A stretch of 64,000 nucleotides of DNA, from positions 124,001-188,000 of the forward strand of contig NZ_NJNQ01000005.1 of the NCBI RefSeq assembly GCF_002742445.1, read 5' to 3'. The DNA comes from Bifidobacterium sp. N4G05 (GTDB taxonomy: Bacteria; Actinomycetota; Actinomycetes; Actinomycetales; Bifidobacteriaceae). The translations under genes were made by a program, and so were the position numbers. Positions 38,235 to 49,570 of this stretch are shown here, piece by piece (the first letter of the stretch is position 1; every line of letters begins with the position of its first letter). The notes under the pieces were generated by a model. The model ran no database searches and was not told where the DNA came from. It saw only the letters and a list, made by a program, of their open reading frames with translations.

Positions 38235-40328
38235 TCACTCGCTGTCCGCGTTGTTGCCTTGGGCGCCGTTGGCTTCGAGCGCCTTGGCCTGTTCATCGGT
38301 CAAATAACCGAACCATTTGCCAGCGGTGTTCATGTCCTTATCTCCACGACCGGAAATGTTGATGATCATGACTGGGTGCTCGTATCCCTTGGCCTTGAGA
38401 TCCTCAGCTGCCTTGTATGCGCCAGCAACTGCATGAGAGCTTTCAATCGCCGGAATGATGCCTTCGGTTTCGCACAGATCCTTGAAAGCGCTCATCGCTT
38501 CCTCATCGGTTGCCCAGGAATAGTTGACGCGTCCGATTTCTTTGAGCCATGCGTGTTCCGGGCCGACGGATGCGTAATCCAAACCGGCAGAGATGGAATA
38601 CGTGTCGAGGGTCTGGCCTTCGGAATTCTCGAGAAGATAGCTCTTGGCACCTTGGAACATGCCCAGTTCGCCGGTTCCCGGAGCGAAACGAATGGCATGA
38701 CGCCCGGATTCGGGGCCATTGCCGCCCGCCTCGTAGCCGTACAGGTTCACGCGTTCGTCATCAAGGAAAGCGTTCATGATGCCGATGGCGTTGGAACCGC
38801 CGCCGACGCATGCGCAAACCGCATCCGGATGGTCGATGCCGTACCAATCCTGAAGCTGCTGCTTGGCTTCCTCACCGATGATCTTCTGGAAGTCGCGCAC
38901 CATTGCCGGGAACGGATGTGGACCTGCGACCGTGCCAAGCAGGTAGTGCGTGTCTTTGACGTTGGTGACCCAGTCTCGCAAAGCCTCATTGATGGCGTCC
39001 TTGAGAATGCGATCTCCCAAAGTGACTTCCACCACCTCGGCACCGAGCATGCGCATGCGAGCGACGTTAAGCGCCTGACGACGCGCATCGATCTGACCCA
39101 TGTAGATGCGGCATTTCAAGCCGAGCATGGCGCACACCGTAGCGGTGGCCACGCCATGCTGTCCCGCGCCGGTTTCAGCGATGACACGGGTCTTCCCCAT
39201 GCGCTTGACCAGCAGAGCCTGCCCAAGCGCATTGTTGATCTTGTGCGCGCCGGTATGGTTGAGATCCTCACGCTTGAGGAACACACGCGCGTCGAGACCG
39301 GTTTTTTCTTTGAGACGCTCGGCGAAACGCGGAGCGTCAGTCAACGGTGATGGACGTCCAACATACTGCTGGTTCAGTCGTGCCAGCTCCTTATGGAACT
39401 CCGGATCGGCCTTGGCTTCCTCATAGACGCGTTCAAGCTCGTCAAGCGCCGTGATCAGCGCTTCCGGCACGTAACGTCCGCCGAATTGGCCGAAATATGG
39501 TCCTTCGTGGCTTGCCAATGGGGTTTGTTCGGATGCTTTCACTCTTGCTCCTGCCTTTACCAGTCGCTCCACAGCCTGCTCATGGTTGGCTGCGGTTGCG
39601 ACACCTTCGCCAACCAGCACCGCGTCGGCTCCGGCGCGGGCATAATCCTCCAGCTCAACCGAACCGAACACTCCGGATTCCGCTACACGGATCACATCGT
39701 TCGGCAAATCAGCGGCCAGCTCGTTGTATTTGTTCACATCGACCTTGAGGTCCTTGAGATTCCGCGCGTTGATGCCGATGACTCGCGCTCCCGCATCAAT
39801 GGCACGCTGGATTTCCTCACGGGTATGCGTTTCGACCAGCACCGTCATATTGAGACTATGTGCAAGCTCAAGCAAGGACTTGAGCTTGCCGTCGTCCAAC
39901 GCGGCGACGATCAATAGCACCAGATCGGCACCGTGCGCACGCGCTTCCCAAATCTGATATTCCGTGACGATGAAATCCTTACGCAATACCGGGATTTTCA
40001 CAGCTGCACGAACTTTATCGAAATCATCTAGCGATCCCAAAAAGCGACGTCCCTCGGTAAGCACGGAAATCGCGCTGGCTCCGCCCTTCTCGTATTCTCT
40101 GGCCAAAGCGGCTGGATCGGGAATATCGCTCAGGTGACCTTTCGATGGCGAGGCTCTTTTGATTTCCGCGATGACCGGAATGCCGTCGGTCATTTTCAGC
40201 CATTGCCGCGCATCAATAGGCGCTGGCGCGGCAAACGCCTGACGCTTTACTTCATCAAGAGGGATTTTCTGTTCGCGTGCTTGTTGATCTTCAACTGCTC
40301 CTGTAACCAGCTCATCGAGTACAGACAT
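38235..40328 (-). CDS. trpCB: TrpC-TrpB fusion: indole-3-glycerol phosphate synthase / tryptophan synthase beta
   Basis: In the 697-residue protein, residues 1 to about 275 are TrpC ('[15 protein letters not shown]', 'VLRKDFIV', '[10 protein letters not shown]', 'AESGVFG'). From about 285 on it is TrpB ('[13 protein letters not shown]', PLP lysine in '[17 protein letters not shown]', '[12 protein letters not shown]', 'GGGSNAIG'). One chain thus carries the step before and the step after TrpA. No internal stop or shift is seen, so the fusion is real and not a broken pair. Confidence 0.96.
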   Translation of the reverse strand: MSVLDELVTGAVEDQQAREQKIPLDEVKRQAFAAPAPIDARQWLKMTDGIPVIAEIKRASPSKGHLSDIPDPAALAREYEKGGASAISVLTEGRRFLGSLDDFDKVRAAVKIPVLRKDFIVTEYQIWEARAHGADLVLLIVAALDDGKLKSLLELAHSLNMTVLVETHTREEIQRAIDAGARVIGINARNLKDLKVDVNKYNELAADLPNDVIRVAESGVFGSVELEDYARAGADAVLVGEGVATAANHEQAVERLVKAGARVKASEQTPLASHEGPYFGQFGGRYVPEALITALDELERVYEEAKADPEFHKELARLNQQYVGRPSPLTDAPRFAERLKEKTGLDARVFLKREDLNHTGAHKINNALGQALLVKRMGKTRVIAETGAGQHGVATATVCAMLGLKCRIYMGQIDARRQALNVARMRMLGAEVVEVTLGDRILKDAINEALRDWVTNVKDTHYLLGTVAGPHPFPAMVRDFQKIIGEEAKQQLQDWYGIDHPDAVCACVGGGSNAIGIMNAFLDDERVNLYGYEAGGNGPESGRHAIRFAPGTGELGMFQGAKSYLLENSEGQTLDTYSISAGLDYASVGPEHAWLKEIGRVNYSWATDEEAMSAFKDLCETEGIIPAIESSHAVAGAYKAAEDLKAKGYEHPVMIINISGRGDKDMNTAGKWFGYLTDEQAKALEANGAQGNNADSE

Positions 40329-40377
40329 AGTGTTCCTTTCAGCAATTGACTCGATTAGTTAGCTTGTTTGGTTTGAC

Positions 40378-41934
40378 TCACAATTGGCGAAGCTGCGAGG
40401 CGATCTGAACAGCCTCAACGCTGGCTTCGGCCTTATTGCGAGTCTCCTGCCACTCACTGGCCGGCACGGAATCAAGTACAATTCCAGCTCCGGCCTGCAC
40501 GCTCGCTTCATGGTCGCGGATGAATGCAGTTCGAATGGCAATTGCCATATCGAGGTTGCCCGAAAAATCGAAATAACCGACAGTACCGCCGTAAATGCCA
40601 CGATCTGCGGGCTCAAGCTCGTCGATGATCTCGATGGCACGCGGTTTCGGCGCTCCAGAAAGCGTTCCCGCAGGAAATGCAGAAGTGAACACGTCGAATG
40701 ATGTCATGTCGGGGTTGACCCTGCCGGTGACGGTCGAGCAGATATGCATGATGTGGCTGAATCGCTTGATGTCCATCAAGGAAACAACCTCCACGCTTTC
40801 CGGAAGGCATACACGACTCAGATCGTTACGCGACAGATCGACGAGCATGATGTGTTCGCTGCGTTCCTTCGGATCAGACAGCAGATCCTTGGCGAGCTGC
40901 TCGTCTTCCTCAACGGTGGCGCCACGTGGCCTGGAACCCGCAATCGGGAAGGTCATGGCATGACCGTTATCCACTTTGATCAGTGTTTCCGGGCTGGAAC
41001 CGATGACATTGAAATCACGTCCCTGCGCGTCAGTCAGCGACATGAAATACATGTAAGGACTGGGGTTCAACGTACGCAACACACGGTAGACGTCGAACGG
41101 ATCGGCAGGCGAATCAATGTCGAGACGCTGGGAAATAACCACCTGGAACACGTCACCGTCGATAATATGCTGCTTGGCGATTTCGATAGAGCGCTCGTAA
41201 TCGCTTTTCTCCGTGCGGAAGCGAAGTTCCGGCTGGCTAACGGTCTCATCCAGCACGTTGACGCGAGCTTCACCTTCGACAGGCGTGGCAACCTTTCGCT
41301 GCATATCGTCCAATCGCGACACAGCCTCATCATATGCGGCGTCGGCACGGGTCGGGCGGTCGTCCACATTCACCGCGTTGGCGATCAACCACACCGATCC
41401 GGACACATGGTCGACCACGGCAATATCTGTGGCTAGGGCCAACACCATTTCAGGCTGCCCGGTCTCGTTCGGAGCCTCGGCACGCAGGGTCGGCTCCCAG
41501 TGGCGAATCGCATCCCAGCCAACGGTACCAACCAGACCGCTGGTCAGATTCGGAAGTCCTTCAACATGCGGCGCCTTCAAGGTTTTCAGCGCGGCATGCG
41601 CGACTTCCATTGCATCGCCTTCAGCAGGCACGCCAGCAGGAACCTGCCCCAACCAATCGGCCTTACCGTTGTTGGAACGCAACTGAGCCATGGAATTCAC
41701 GCCAATGAAACTGTATCTGCTCCACGTACCGCCGAATTCCGCGGATTCGAGAATAAACGTGCCAGAACGTCCAGCAGCAAGTCGCTCATAGAAGCCGACT
41801 GGCGTCAAGGAGTCAGCAAGAAGGCGACGTACAATCGGAATGACGCGATATCCCTGGTCCGCCAACTCGTGGAACTGTTCACGTCTCGGCCAGGTGGCGC
41901 CCCACTTGAGTGCTTGTACGCTGCATTCGCTCAT
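40378..41934 (-). CDS. trpE: Anthranilate synthase component I
   Basis: The 518-residue enzyme contains the chorismate-binding core '[11 protein letters not shown]', '[10 protein letters not shown]', '[11 protein letters not shown]', '[19 protein letters not shown]' (TrpE-like) and '[20 protein letters not shown]'. The N-terminal '[17 protein letters not shown]' includes the LLES-type tryptophan-binding region, so feedback inhibition is expected. Its partner TrpG is not in the window. The start overlaps the hisI stop (ATGA). Confidence 0.96.
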   Translation of the reverse strand: MSECSVQALKWGATWPRREQFHELADQGYRVIPIVRRLLADSLTPVGFYERLAAGRSGTFILESAEFGGTWSRYSFIGVNSMAQLRSNNGKADWLGQVPAGVPAEGDAMEVAHAALKTLKAPHVEGLPNLTSGLVGTVGWDAIRHWEPTLRAEAPNETGQPEMVLALATDIAVVDHVSGSVWLIANAVNVDDRPTRADAAYDEAVSRLDDMQRKVATPVEGEARVNVLDETVSQPELRFRTEKSDYERSIEIAKQHIIDGDVFQVVISQRLDIDSPADPFDVYRVLRTLNPSPYMYFMSLTDAQGRDFNVIGSSPETLIKVDNGHAMTFPIAGSRPRGATVEEDEQLAKDLLSDPKERSEHIMLVDLSRNDLSRVCLPESVEVVSLMDIKRFSHIMHICSTVTGRVNPDMTSFDVFTSAFPAGTLSGAPKPRAIEIIDELEPADRGIYGGTVGYFDFSGNLDMAIAIRTAFIRDHEASVQAGAGIVLDSVPASEWQETRNKAEASVEAVQIASQLRQL

Positions 41935-42338
41935 CGCTGGCCCTCCTGTTCCTTGGTGCGATATCCCACGACCACGGGCAACTGCCCGCCTTCCTCGAAG
42001 CAGGATCGTTTGCCGGTATGGCAAGCCGCTCCTACTTGGTCAACTTCAATAAGAATGGCATCCCCATCGCAATCCAGCGCGAAAGACTTCACATATTGGG
42101 CATGTCCGGAAGTATCTCCCTTACGCCAGTACTCCTGCCTGGACCTCGACCAGAAAGTAACGCGGCCGGTTGTCAAGGTGCGGCGTACGGCTTCATCGTT
42201 CATATATCCGACCATCAGCACTTCTTTGGTGTCGAACTGCTGGATGACAGCTGCCACCAGTCCTTTGTCGTCACGCTTGAGACGTTCTGCAATTCGTGGA
42301 TCGAGAGTAGTGCTGTTGTCGTATGCTTCGTTGGTCAT
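41931..42338 (-). CDS. hisI: Phosphoribosyl-AMP cyclohydrolase
   Basis: The 135-residue enzyme contains '[17 protein letters not shown]', '[20 protein letters not shown]' and '[20 protein letters not shown]', with zinc-binding cysteines and aspartates. It opens the purine ring of phosphoribosyl-AMP, the third histidine step. Not fused to HisE, which is a separate gene 6 kb away. Its stop overlaps the trpE start, tying histidine and tryptophan genes in one transcript. Confidence 0.95.
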   Translation of the reverse strand: MTNEAYDNSTTLDPRIAERLKRDDKGLVAAVIQQFDTKEVLMVGYMNDEAVRRTLTTGRVTFWSRSRQEYWRKGDTSGHAQYVKSFALDCDGDAILIEVDQVGAACHTGKRSCFEEGGQLPVVVGYRTKEQEGQR

Positions 42339-42404
42339 GGTGATGGTATGGTTCGTTTCTTCGATTATTGATTAATGTTCGCTTGTTTTTGCTATTTTCG
42401 GCCT

Positions 42405-43175
42405 TCAACGCACGGTGTAGCCGGCGGCTTTGATCGCGTTCTTGACTTCACCGATCGTAACTTTGCCGTAATGGAAGATCGACGCGGCAAGAACGGCATC
42501 CGCACCAGCTTCGATTGCCGGAGGAAAATCAGAAGCCTTTCCAGCACCGCCAGAAGCAATGATCGGAATCTTCACTTCCTTACGCACAGCTTTAATCATT
42601 TCAAGGTCGAAACCCTGCTGAGTGCCGTCTGCGTCCATGGAATTCAGCAGAATCTCTCCCGCTCCCAGCTCCTGGGCACGCTTGACCCACCAAATGGCGT
42701 CAATGCCCGTGGACTTACGTCCTCCCATGGTGGTGACTTCGAAACCAGACTGAGTATGGCGCTCCCCCTGCTCACGACGCGCGTCAACGGACAATACGAG
42801 CACCTGGTTGCCGAAACGTTCCGCGACACGGCTGATCAGTGTCGGATCGTTGATGGCAGCGGTATTGACGCCTACCTTGTCGGCTCCGCAACGCAGCAGT
42901 GAATCAACATCTTCAGGAGTACGCACGCCTCCGCCGACAGTCAGAGGAATGAAAATCTGTTCGGCGGTTCGACTTACCACATCGACCATGGTCTGTCGAT
43001 GCGAACTTGACGCGGTCACATCGAGGAAGGTCAGCTCGTCGGCTCCTTGGCGGTAGTATTCCGCGGCAAGCTCGACCGGGTTGCCGGCATCGCGAAGATT
43101 TTCGAAATGCACGCCTTTGACTACTCTTCCCGCATCAACATCAAGACATGGAATGACTCGGACTGCCAGTGACAT
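42405..43175 (-). CDS. hisF: Imidazole glycerol phosphate synthase cyclase subunit
   Basis: The 256-residue TIM barrel starts '[20 protein letters not shown]' and has '[20 protein letters not shown]', '[11 protein letters not shown]' and '[13 protein letters not shown]', with the two catalytic aspartates. It joins ammonia from HisH to PRFAR. hisH is not in the window. It is the first gene of the his/trp/lipid block, after a 117-base gap from rlmN. AAGGAG lies 9 bases before the ATG. Confidence 0.96.
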   Translation of the reverse strand: MSLAVRVIPCLDVDAGRVVKGVHFENLRDAGNPVELAAEYYRQGADELTFLDVTASSSHRQTMVDVVSRTAEQIFIPLTVGGGVRTPEDVDSLLRCGADKVGVNTAAINDPTLISRVAERFGNQVLVLSVDARREQGERHTQSGFEVTTMGGRKSTGIDAIWWVKRAQELGAGEILLNSMDADGTQQGFDLEMIKAVRKEVKIPIIASGGAGKASDFPPAIEAGADAVLAASIFHYGKVTIGEVKNAIKAAGYTVR

Positions 43176-43292
43176 GCTGTTTTACTCCTTCGCGCATGGT
43201 ATCGTGCAACGAATGTAAGAGTAACCGTTTTACGTTACGCATGTCTGTCGGAAGTCCGGGTAGCGGACAAAACCAGCTTCTTTCCTTGACAG

Positions 43293-44474
43293 CTAATCGC
43301 GTTCTTTAGCCGCAAGCTGCCCGCATGCGCCATCGATGTCCTGCCCGCGCGTATCTCTCAACGTAGCGGTGATGCCAGCCTTGTGAAGAATGTCAAGAAA
43401 CTGTTGTTCATCCTCAGGCTTCGAAGCGGTCCATTTCGACCCTTCGATAGGATTAAGCGGAATCGGGTTGACGTGAACCCAATTATCACCGTAATGGTTC
43501 AGGCGTTTAGCGAGCAACTTGGCATGTTCGGCCTGATCGTTGATGCCACGCATCAGAGCATATTCGATGCTCACGCGGCGCTTCGAAGCCAGATAGTAGT
43601 CGTGTGCGGCGTCAAGCACCTGCGTGGTGTTGAAACGTTTGTTCATTGGAACAAGCTCATCTCGCAGTTCATCGCTCGGAGCGTGCAAAGACACGGCCAG
43701 ACGCACCGGAATACCCTCAGCCGTAAGTTTTTTAATACCAGGTACCACGCCGACCGTGGAGACGGTAATGTTACGTGCCGAAATACCGAAACCCTCGGGC
43801 GGCATGGAACTGATCTGACGAACAGCGCTCAATACCGACTTATAGTTGCCCATGGGCTCTCCCATGCCCATGAATACAATGTTGCTCAGACGTCCGGGGC
43901 CACCCGCAACTTCTCCGTCACGCATGGCTTTCGCGGCCACACGGACCTGTTCCACAATCTCGCCTGCCGACATGTTTCGAGTCAGACCCAATTGGCCCGT
44001 AGCGCAGAAGGGGCATCCCATGCCGCAACCGACCTGACTGGAGATGCACAACGTGGTGCGTGTGGGATAGCGCATGAGCACGGACTCAATAAGCGAACCG
44101 TCGAACAGGCGCCACAACGTTTTGATAGTGGTACCCTCATCAGCCACTTGACGAGTCACTTCGGTAATGAGCGTCGGGAAAAACACCTTCGCGGCCTCGA
44201 CTCGTTTCGTTGCTGGGAAGTCGGAGAATTCCTCCGCATTGACATCGAAATGCCCGTAATAATGATTGGCAAGCTGCTTGACCCTGAATTTCGGAAGTCC
44301 AAGATCCTTGGCTTTAGCGATACGCTCTTCCTCGGTCATATCCGCAAAATGCAGCGGCGGCTTGCCTCGACGCGCATGATCTTTGGATAACACGTCTCGG
44401 AAAGCACCAGTGGTGCCTCCTGGGGTGATGCCGGTCTCTGGCAGATCCTTCATGGAGTTCGCAGAGTCGCTCAT
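43293..44474 (-). CDS. rlmN: Dual-specificity RNA methyltransferase RlmN
   Basis: The 393-residue radical-SAM enzyme has the iron-sulfur motif 'CGMGCPFC' near residue 150, 'FMGMGEPMGNY', 'STVGVVPGI' and the C-terminal catalytic cysteine in 'GQDIDGACGQL'. It methylates C2 of A2503 in 23S rRNA and A37 of some tRNAs. It follows cdsA by 19 bases and precedes hisF. Confidence 0.96.
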   Translation of the reverse strand: MSDSANSMKDLPETGITPGGTTGAFRDVLSKDHARRGKPPLHFADMTEEERIAKAKDLGLPKFRVKQLANHYYGHFDVNAEEFSDFPATKRVEAAKVFFPTLITEVTRQVADEGTTIKTLWRLFDGSLIESVLMRYPTRTTLCISSQVGCGMGCPFCATGQLGLTRNMSAGEIVEQVRVAAKAMRDGEVAGGPGRLSNIVFMGMGEPMGNYKSVLSAVRQISSMPPEGFGISARNITVSTVGVVPGIKKLTAEGIPVRLAVSLHAPSDELRDELVPMNKRFNTTQVLDAAHDYYLASKRRVSIEYALMRGINDQAEHAKLLAKRLNHYGDNWVHVNPIPLNPIEGSKWTASKPEDEQQFLDILHKAGITATLRDTRGQDIDGACGQLAAKERD

Positions 44475-44493
44475 TACTTTTCTTTGACCCTTC

Positions 44494-45483
44494 CTACATT
44501 CCAGTCGCCCACAGCAGCACGCACACGAATGGTGCGCACAACAGAATGGAATCCACTCGATCCATCACGCCGCCATGCCCCTTGAGCAGATGGCCCATAT
44601 CCTTGATACCGATATCTCGCTTCAGCATGGATGCACACAAGTCACCAAACGTTCCGGCAATGCCGATCATGAAACCTGCCACGACGGGAACCCACCAACG
44701 AGAAGCCCACACGTCTGGCTCGTATGTGCAGAACATCACTACGAAGGAACCAACCATGGAGAACAGGATGGACCCGGCAAGTCCTTCCCACGATTTCTTC
44801 GGCGAAATACGCGGGCTCAGCTTGTGCTTGCCCAGCCATGCTCCAGCAAACAGACCGCCAGTATCGCTCAATGCGGGTATGAACACCATCATGATGGCGT
44901 GAGCAACGGGATGCCCATTGAATGTCAGTGGCATGATGACGCAAGACGCCAGAAGAGGAATATACAACACGGTGAACATGGAAACCGCAACATGGCTCAA
45001 ACGGCTATGGGTTACCTCTCCCTGCTCATGGTTGAACGACGATTCGAGTCTTGCGCCGGCATCGGTATGGGAAAGTTTGTCGGCAACCGCCAGTGAGATG
45101 CGGCTGCCGAACGTCACCTTGGCGCTGGCTGCGATCGCGACAATCACTAGAGACGCCAGTACGCATACCGTCATGGCGACGATATGACGTTCGCTGTAAT
45201 AGGTGGACAGCAGCGTCGCCGCCGAACACACCCACAGCACCGCCACAGGAATATGCAATCCCACAGTGGCGAAATCGACGCGCAGCTCCCACAGGGCAAG
45301 CACCATGAAAAGCACGACCAGATAGACGAACAAGTCGATGCTGATCAGCAGGCATGCCAAAATGAGGATGACGAGAACCGCTCCCGTGGCGATGGCCTGA
45401 GGCATGTTACGACCCGTCTTCTTGTTGATGGCGTTGATGGCCTCTTCGGCTTCCTTTTCGTGCTGTTCCTGATGTTCCATCAT
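44494..45483 (-). CDS. cdsA: Phosphatidate cytidylyltransferase
   Basis: The 329-residue membrane protein has about eight hydrophobic segments and the CDS signature 'SMLKRDIGIKDMGHLLKGHG' followed by GVMDR near residue 285, plus 'SPKKSWEGLAGS'. It makes CDP-diacylglycerol, the substrate for both phosphotransferases at 28623 and 33742. The N-terminal 30 residues are charged and precede the first membrane segment. Order frr-cdsA-rlmN is typical for bacteria. Confidence 0.95.
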   Translation of the reverse strand: MMEHQEQHEKEAEEAINAINKKTGRNMPQAIATGAVLVILILACLLISIDLFVYLVVLFMVLALWELRVDFATVGLHIPVAVLWVCSAATLLSTYYSERHIVAMTVCVLASLVIVAIAASAKVTFGSRISLAVADKLSHTDAGARLESSFNHEQGEVTHSRLSHVAVSMFTVLYIPLLASCVIMPLTFNGHPVAHAIMMVFIPALSDTGGLFAGAWLGKHKLSPRISPKKSWEGLAGSILFSMVGSFVVMFCTYEPDVWASRWWVPVVAGFMIGIAGTFGDLCASMLKRDIGIKDMGHLLKGHGGVMDRVDSILLCAPFVCVLLWATGM

Positions 45484-45530
45484 GCTCCCCTGTCTAGCTG
45501 TGCGTCGATTCTTTTTTAGGAGTGAAGGTC

Positions 45531-46085
45531 TCAGACCTCCATGATCTCCTTCTGCTTGGCTTCAAGCAGGGTGTCGAGCTCGTCAGTGGTCTGCTTGGTG
45601 ACCTTGTCGAGCTCCTTGAGCAGACGATCGCCCTCGTCCTCGCCCATTTCGCCATCCTTGATGGCCTTGTCGAGGGATTCCTTGGCCTTGCGACGAATAT
45701 TACGCACAGCGACCTTGCCGTCTTCTGCCTTGCCCTTGGCAAGCTTGACGTATTCCTTGCGGCGCTCTTCGGTCAGTTCCGGCATGGTCAGGCGAATGAC
45801 GTTGCCGTCACGACGCGGGCTTGCGCCCAGATCGGAATCGCGCAGTGCCTTCTCGACGGCATTGGCCTGGGACGCGTCAAACGGGGTGACGGACAGGGTT
45901 CGCGGTTCCGGCACGCCGATGGTGGCGACGGCCTTCAGTGGGGTCGGGGCGCCGTAGTAGTCGACGGTGATGCCGTTGAGCAACGCCGGATTGGCACGAC
46001 CGGTGCGAATGCCGGAGAAGTTCTCCTTGGTGGATTCCACGGACTTGGCCATCTGCGCCTTGGCCTGTTCGACGATAGTTGCCAT
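45531..46085 (-). CDS. frr: Ribosome recycling factor
   Basis: The 184-residue protein has the RRF signature: 'FSGIRTGRANPALLNGITVD', 'YYGAPTPLKAVATI', 'RNIRRKAKESLDKAIKDG'. With EF-G it splits post-termination ribosomes. It lies between pyrH and cdsA, 53 bases after pyrH. Confidence 0.97.
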   Translation of the reverse strand: MATIVEQAKAQMAKSVESTKENFSGIRTGRANPALLNGITVDYYGAPTPLKAVATIGVPEPRTLSVTPFDASQANAVEKALRDSDLGASPRRDGNVIRLTMPELTEERRKEYVKLAKGKAEDGKVAVRNIRRKAKESLDKAIKDGEMGEDEGDRLLKELDKVTKQTTDELDTLLEAKQKEIMEV

Positions 46086-46138
46086 TTGTTTACTCCTTGT
46101 TGTTGGTTTGTTCGATCGATATTCGACGTTGAATGTCG

Positions 46139-46888
46139 TTATTCAGCGAGCGTGGATTCCGCAGTGGAAACCATGGTTCCGATTTCCTTACCGAGAAGAG
46201 CGCGAGTCACATTACCGGCGCCTTCAAGTCCAAAAACGCGGATGCGCTGCTTGTTATCGCGAGCCATAGAAAGCGCGGCAGCATCCATGACGGCGAGATT
46301 GTCGACAAGCGCACGGTTATAGCTCAACGTGGCGAAACGCTTGGCGTTCTCGTCTTTGCGAGGATCAGCGGTATAAACGCCATCCACGCCATTCTTGCCC
46401 ATCAGTACCTCATCGCAATGAATTTCCAAGGAACGTTGGATGGACACCGTGTCGGTGGAGAAATACGGCATGCCGGCGCCGGCACCAAAAATCACGACGC
46501 GGCCCTTCTCCAGATGACGAATGGCCTTGAGTGGAATGTACGGTTCGGCGACCTGCCCCATAGTGATGGCGGTCTGCACACGCGTGGCCTGCCCTTCCTG
46601 TTCCAGGAAATCCTGCAATGCGAGACAGTTCATCACAGTTCCCAGCATGCCCATATAGTCGCCGCGGGAGCGATCGATACCAGCCTGCTGAAGTTCCGCG
46701 CCACGGAAGAAGTTGCCTCCACCGACAACGATGGCAACCTGAACGCCCTGCTGCACCGCAGGAACAATTTCTTCCGCAATACGGCGGATAACAGACGTGT
46801 CGATGCCGACCTTGCCGCCACCAAACGCCTCTCCGGATAGTTTGAGCAGCACCCTGCGTGGATTATCACCAGTGTTTTCGCCAGTCAT
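46139..46888 (-). CDS. pyrH: Uridylate kinase
   Basis: The 249-residue amino-acid-kinase-fold enzyme shows '[14 protein letters not shown]', '[14 protein letters not shown]' and '[14 protein letters not shown]'. It phosphorylates UMP to UDP. It starts the pyrH-frr-cdsA-rlmN unit, and a tsf terminator lies upstream, so it has its own promoter or depends on read-through. Confidence 0.97.
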   Translation of the reverse strand: MTGENTGDNPRRVLLKLSGEAFGGGKVGIDTSVIRRIAEEIVPAVQQGVQVAIVVGGGNFFRGAELQQAGIDRSRGDYMGMLGTVMNCLALQDFLEQEGQATRVQTAITMGQVAEPYIPLKAIRHLEKGRVVIFGAGAGMPYFSTDTVSIQRSLEIHCDEVLMGKNGVDGVYTADPRKDENAKRFATLSYNRALVDNLAVMDAAALSMARDNKQRIRVFGLEGAGNVTRALLGKEIGTMVSTAESTLAE

Positions 46889-46983
46889 GAAAAGCCTTTC
46901 TTGCCCGAGAACTCACGAAATTTACCGCTCTCAAGAGTATCGGCAAACACAGACACATCAGCGTAGCGACACAGTCTAAAAAC

Positions 46984-47020
46984 AAAGGTGGCCGTCACCC
47001 TATGGATGATGGCCACCTTT
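46984..47020 (-). terminator. Terminator of tsf
   Basis: AAAGGTGGCC (46984-46993) pairs with GGCCACCTTT (47011-47020). The minus strand continues with GTTTTTA after the stem. Confidence 0.87.
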
Positions 47021-47067
47021 ATGGAATCGCCGTGCGTCTAACGCATGGATTCACTTACAAAGCCAAT

Positions 47068-47919
47068 TCACTCGGCTTCGCCCTTGCCGACCTCGACACG
47101 AGCGAAGGCCACGGCCGCGCCACCGACTTCCTTGAACAGGTCGCCGACGGTCTTGGACGGATCCTTGACGTAGGACTGCTCGAGCAGGACGTTCTCCTTG
47201 TAGAAGGCGTTGAGACGTCCTTCAACGATCTTCGGAACGATCTTCTCCGGCTTGCCTTCAGCCAGGGACTTCTCAGTAGCCACGCGACGCTCGGACTCGA
47301 CCACATCGGCCGGAACATCCTCACGGGTCAGCCACTGGGCGCCCATTGCGGAAATCTGCAGAGCGGCTTCGTGAGCCACAGCGGCACCAGCCTCATCAGT
47401 GGCGATCATGGCCACGATGCTCGGCGGCATTTCAGCGGACTTCTTGTGGGCGTAAATCTCGACGTGCGGGCCTTCGACCTTAGCGAACTGGCCGACCTTG
47501 ACGTGCTCACCGAACAGAGCGGCCGCCTCTTCGACGGCTTCTTTCACGGTGGCTTCGCCGGAAGCGGCTGCCAGCACTTCGTCCACGGAAGCGGCTTCGG
47601 CCTTGACGGCATCCTCGAGAACGCTGTCAGCGAATTCCACGAACTTCGGGGTCTTGGCCACGAAGTCGGTCTCGGAATTCAGCTCGACGGCGTAACCGGT
47701 CTGGCCATTGGCGGACTCCACGACCTTGGAGGCGATGGTGCCTTCCTGCGCCTTGCGTCCTTCGCGCTTACCAGCGGCCTGAATGCCCTTGGCGCGGATG
47801 ATTTCCTTGGCGCGAGCCACGTCACCCTCAGCCTCGGTCAGAGCCTTCTTAACGTCCATCATGCCGGCGCCGGTTTCCTCGCGCACCTGCTTGATCAGAG
47901 CTGCAGTGATTGCTGCCAT
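47068..47919 (-). CDS. tsf: Elongation factor Ts
   Basis: The 283-residue protein begins 'MAAITAALIKQVREETGAGM' with 'MDVKKALTEAEGDVARA' and 'TDFVAKTPKF', the conserved contact to EF-Tu. It recycles EF-Tu GDP to GTP. GGAGAC precedes ATG 47919, so the longer frame to 47973 is rejected. It is paired with rpsB as in most bacteria, with a strong hairpin in the gap. Confidence 0.97.
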   Translation of the reverse strand: MAAITAALIKQVREETGAGMMDVKKALTEAEGDVARAKEIIRAKGIQAAGKREGRKAQEGTIASKVVESANGQTGYAVELNSETDFVAKTPKFVEFADSVLEDAVKAEAASVDEVLAAASGEATVKEAVEEAAALFGEHVKVGQFAKVEGPHVEIYAHKKSAEMPPSIVAMIATDEAGAAVAHEAALQISAMGAQWLTREDVPADVVESERRVATEKSLAEGKPEKIVPKIVEGRLNAFYKENVLLEQSYVKDPSKTVGDLFKEVGGAAVAFARVEVGKGEAE

Positions 47920-47954
47920 TGATTTGTCTCCTCTGGAAAATAGTGATGTCCCAT

Positions 47955-47983
47955 ATGATGGGAGGCACAACACCTCCCATCAT
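47955..47983 (-). terminator. Hairpin in the rpsB-tsf gap
   Basis: An 11-base stem, ATGATGGGAGG with CCTCCCATCAT, has a 7-base loop and lies 12 bases after the rpsB stop. No strong T-tract follows, so it may attenuate rather than end transcription. Confidence 0.6.
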
Positions 47984-47994
47984 AGTGGATATTT

Positions 47995-48819
47995 TCACTC
48001 AGCCTTGGCTTCGCCCTCAGCTTCGGCCTCAGCCGGTACGTCGGCGGCCGGAGCGCCCTCAGTGAGAAGCTCCTTCTCCCAAGCGGCCATCGGCTGCTCG
48101 GCTTCGCCTTCAGCCTTGGAGGCCTTGCCGGAACGCTCCAGCAGACCCTCGGCCACTGCGTCAGCCATGAGGCCAGTCAGCAGTTCAATGCCACGGATGG
48201 CGTCATCGTTGGCTGCGATCGGGTACTCAACGGACTCCGGATCAGCATTGGTGTCGACAATAGCGACAACCGGAATGCCCAGCTTGTGAGCTTCCTCGAC
48301 GGCCAGGGCTTCCTTGTTGACGTCAACCACGAACATGGCGGACGGAGTACGGTTCATGTTGCGGATACCGCCCAGCTGCTTGGCCAGCTTGTCCTTCTCA
48401 CGTTCGAGAAGGAGCAGTTCCTTCTTGGTCAGGCCGGAGCCACGAACGTCGGTGAAGTCCATCTCTTCGAGTTCCTTGAGACGGGAGACGCGCTTGGACA
48501 CGGTCTGGAAATTGGTCAGCATACCGCCGAGCCAACGCTCGGAAACATACGGCATGTTGACACGGGTGGCCTGGTTGGAAACGGCTTCCTGAGCCTGCTT
48601 CTTGGTGCCGACGAACAGCACGGTGCCGTTGTGAGCGACGGTAGCCTTGATGAAGTCATAGGCCTTATCGATCATGTCGAGCGACTTGAACAGGTTGATG
48701 ATGTGGATGCCGTTGCGCTGGGTGAGGATGAACTGCTTCATCTTCGGGTTCCAACGACGGGTCTGGTGGCCGAAGTGCAGGCCTGCCTTCAGCATGTCGC
48801 TCATATTGATCTGAGCCAT
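47995..48819 (-). CDS. rpsB: 30S ribosomal protein S2
   Basis: The 274-residue protein has '[19 protein letters not shown]', '[16 protein letters not shown]', '[13 protein letters not shown]' and '[14 protein letters not shown]'. The acidic alanine-rich C-terminal tail (last 45 residues) is typical of actinobacterial S2. It is the first gene of the rpsB-tsf pair. Confidence 0.98.
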   Translation of the reverse strand: MAQINMSDMLKAGLHFGHQTRRWNPKMKQFILTQRNGIHIINLFKSLDMIDKAYDFIKATVAHNGTVLFVGTKKQAQEAVSNQATRVNMPYVSERWLGGMLTNFQTVSKRVSRLKELEEMDFTDVRGSGLTKKELLLLEREKDKLAKQLGGIRNMNRTPSAMFVVDVNKEALAVEEAHKLGIPVVAIVDTNADPESVEYPIAANDDAIRGIELLTGLMADAVAEGLLERSGKASKAEGEAEQPMAAWEKELLTEGAPAADVPAEAEAEGEAKAE

Positions 48820-49020
48820 GGTATTACTACCTCTTTCTTGTCGGTTCTTGCCTGGTCATGCGTTCCTGCGTGCAACCAAAACCTTACGGCGTTGGCCGAC
48901 CGACACAGGTCGTCGCGAACATGACGCGAATTGGTTGTATGCCGGTTGACAATATTGGTGGTTCGGAACTTTCACGACACAGTTCCTTGCCGGATGGCAC
49001 ACAAGGAGTAAAAATACCAC

Positions 49021-49052
49021 GGGGTCACGTCTTTTTACAAAGACGTGACCCC
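49021..49052. terminator. Strong terminator after def
   Basis: A perfect 14-base stem, GGGGTCACGTCTTT with AAAGACGTGACCCC, has a 4-base loop. A TATTTTT stretch follows about five bases after the stem on the minus strand. It ends the fadD-def transcript ahead of the rpsB promoter region. Confidence 0.87.
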
Positions 49053-49082
49053 AAATCGTCATATTAAACGGAACGGCAGCAA

Positions 49083-49568
49083 TTACTTGCGGTGATTGCG
49101 CATGTAGCGCATCGCCTCACGCCGTTCCTCTTTCTCCAGCCGATCGAGATAGACATGGCCATCCAGATGATCGGTTTCATGCTGCAGCATGCGGCCCATA
49201 ATGCCATGTCCTTCCAGCACGACCGTCTTGCCGTCCAAATCGATGCCACGCACACGAGCATAATCGGCACGACGAGTCTTGTACCACAATCCAGGCACGG
49301 ACAGGCACCCCTCATCCCCGTACTGTTCGCCGCTGGTTTCTTCAAGGACAGGGTTGAGCACGTATCCGATCTTGCCGTTGATGTTGTAGGAGAATGCCCT
49401 CAAACCCACGCCAATCTGGTTGGCCGACAGACCGGCACGTCCCGGATCGTCAACGGTATCAAGCAGATCCTGCACCAGGTGACGCACAGCCGGCGTAATC
49501 TCCTTGATAGGGTCGCAGGGCGTGCGCAGCACCGGATCAGGTACGACTCGAATCTCACGTATTGCCAA
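49083..49568 (-). CDS. def: Peptide deformylase
   Basis: The 161-residue enzyme has the three deformylase motifs: '[10 protein letters not shown]' near residue 43, 'EGCLSVPG' near 87 and 'HETDHLDG' near 134, giving the Cys and two His that bind the metal. It removes the N-formyl group from new proteins. It starts two bases after the fadD-like gene's stop, so the pair is co-transcribed. Confidence 0.96.
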   Translation of the reverse strand: MAIREIRVVPDPVLRTPCDPIKEITPAVRHLVQDLLDTVDDPGRAGLSANQIGVGLRAFSYNINGKIGYVLNPVLEETSGEQYGDEGCLSVPGLWYKTRRADYARVRGIDLDGKTVVLEGHGIMGRMLQHETDHLDGHVYLDRLEKEERREAMRYMRNHRK

Positions 49569-49570
49569 AG

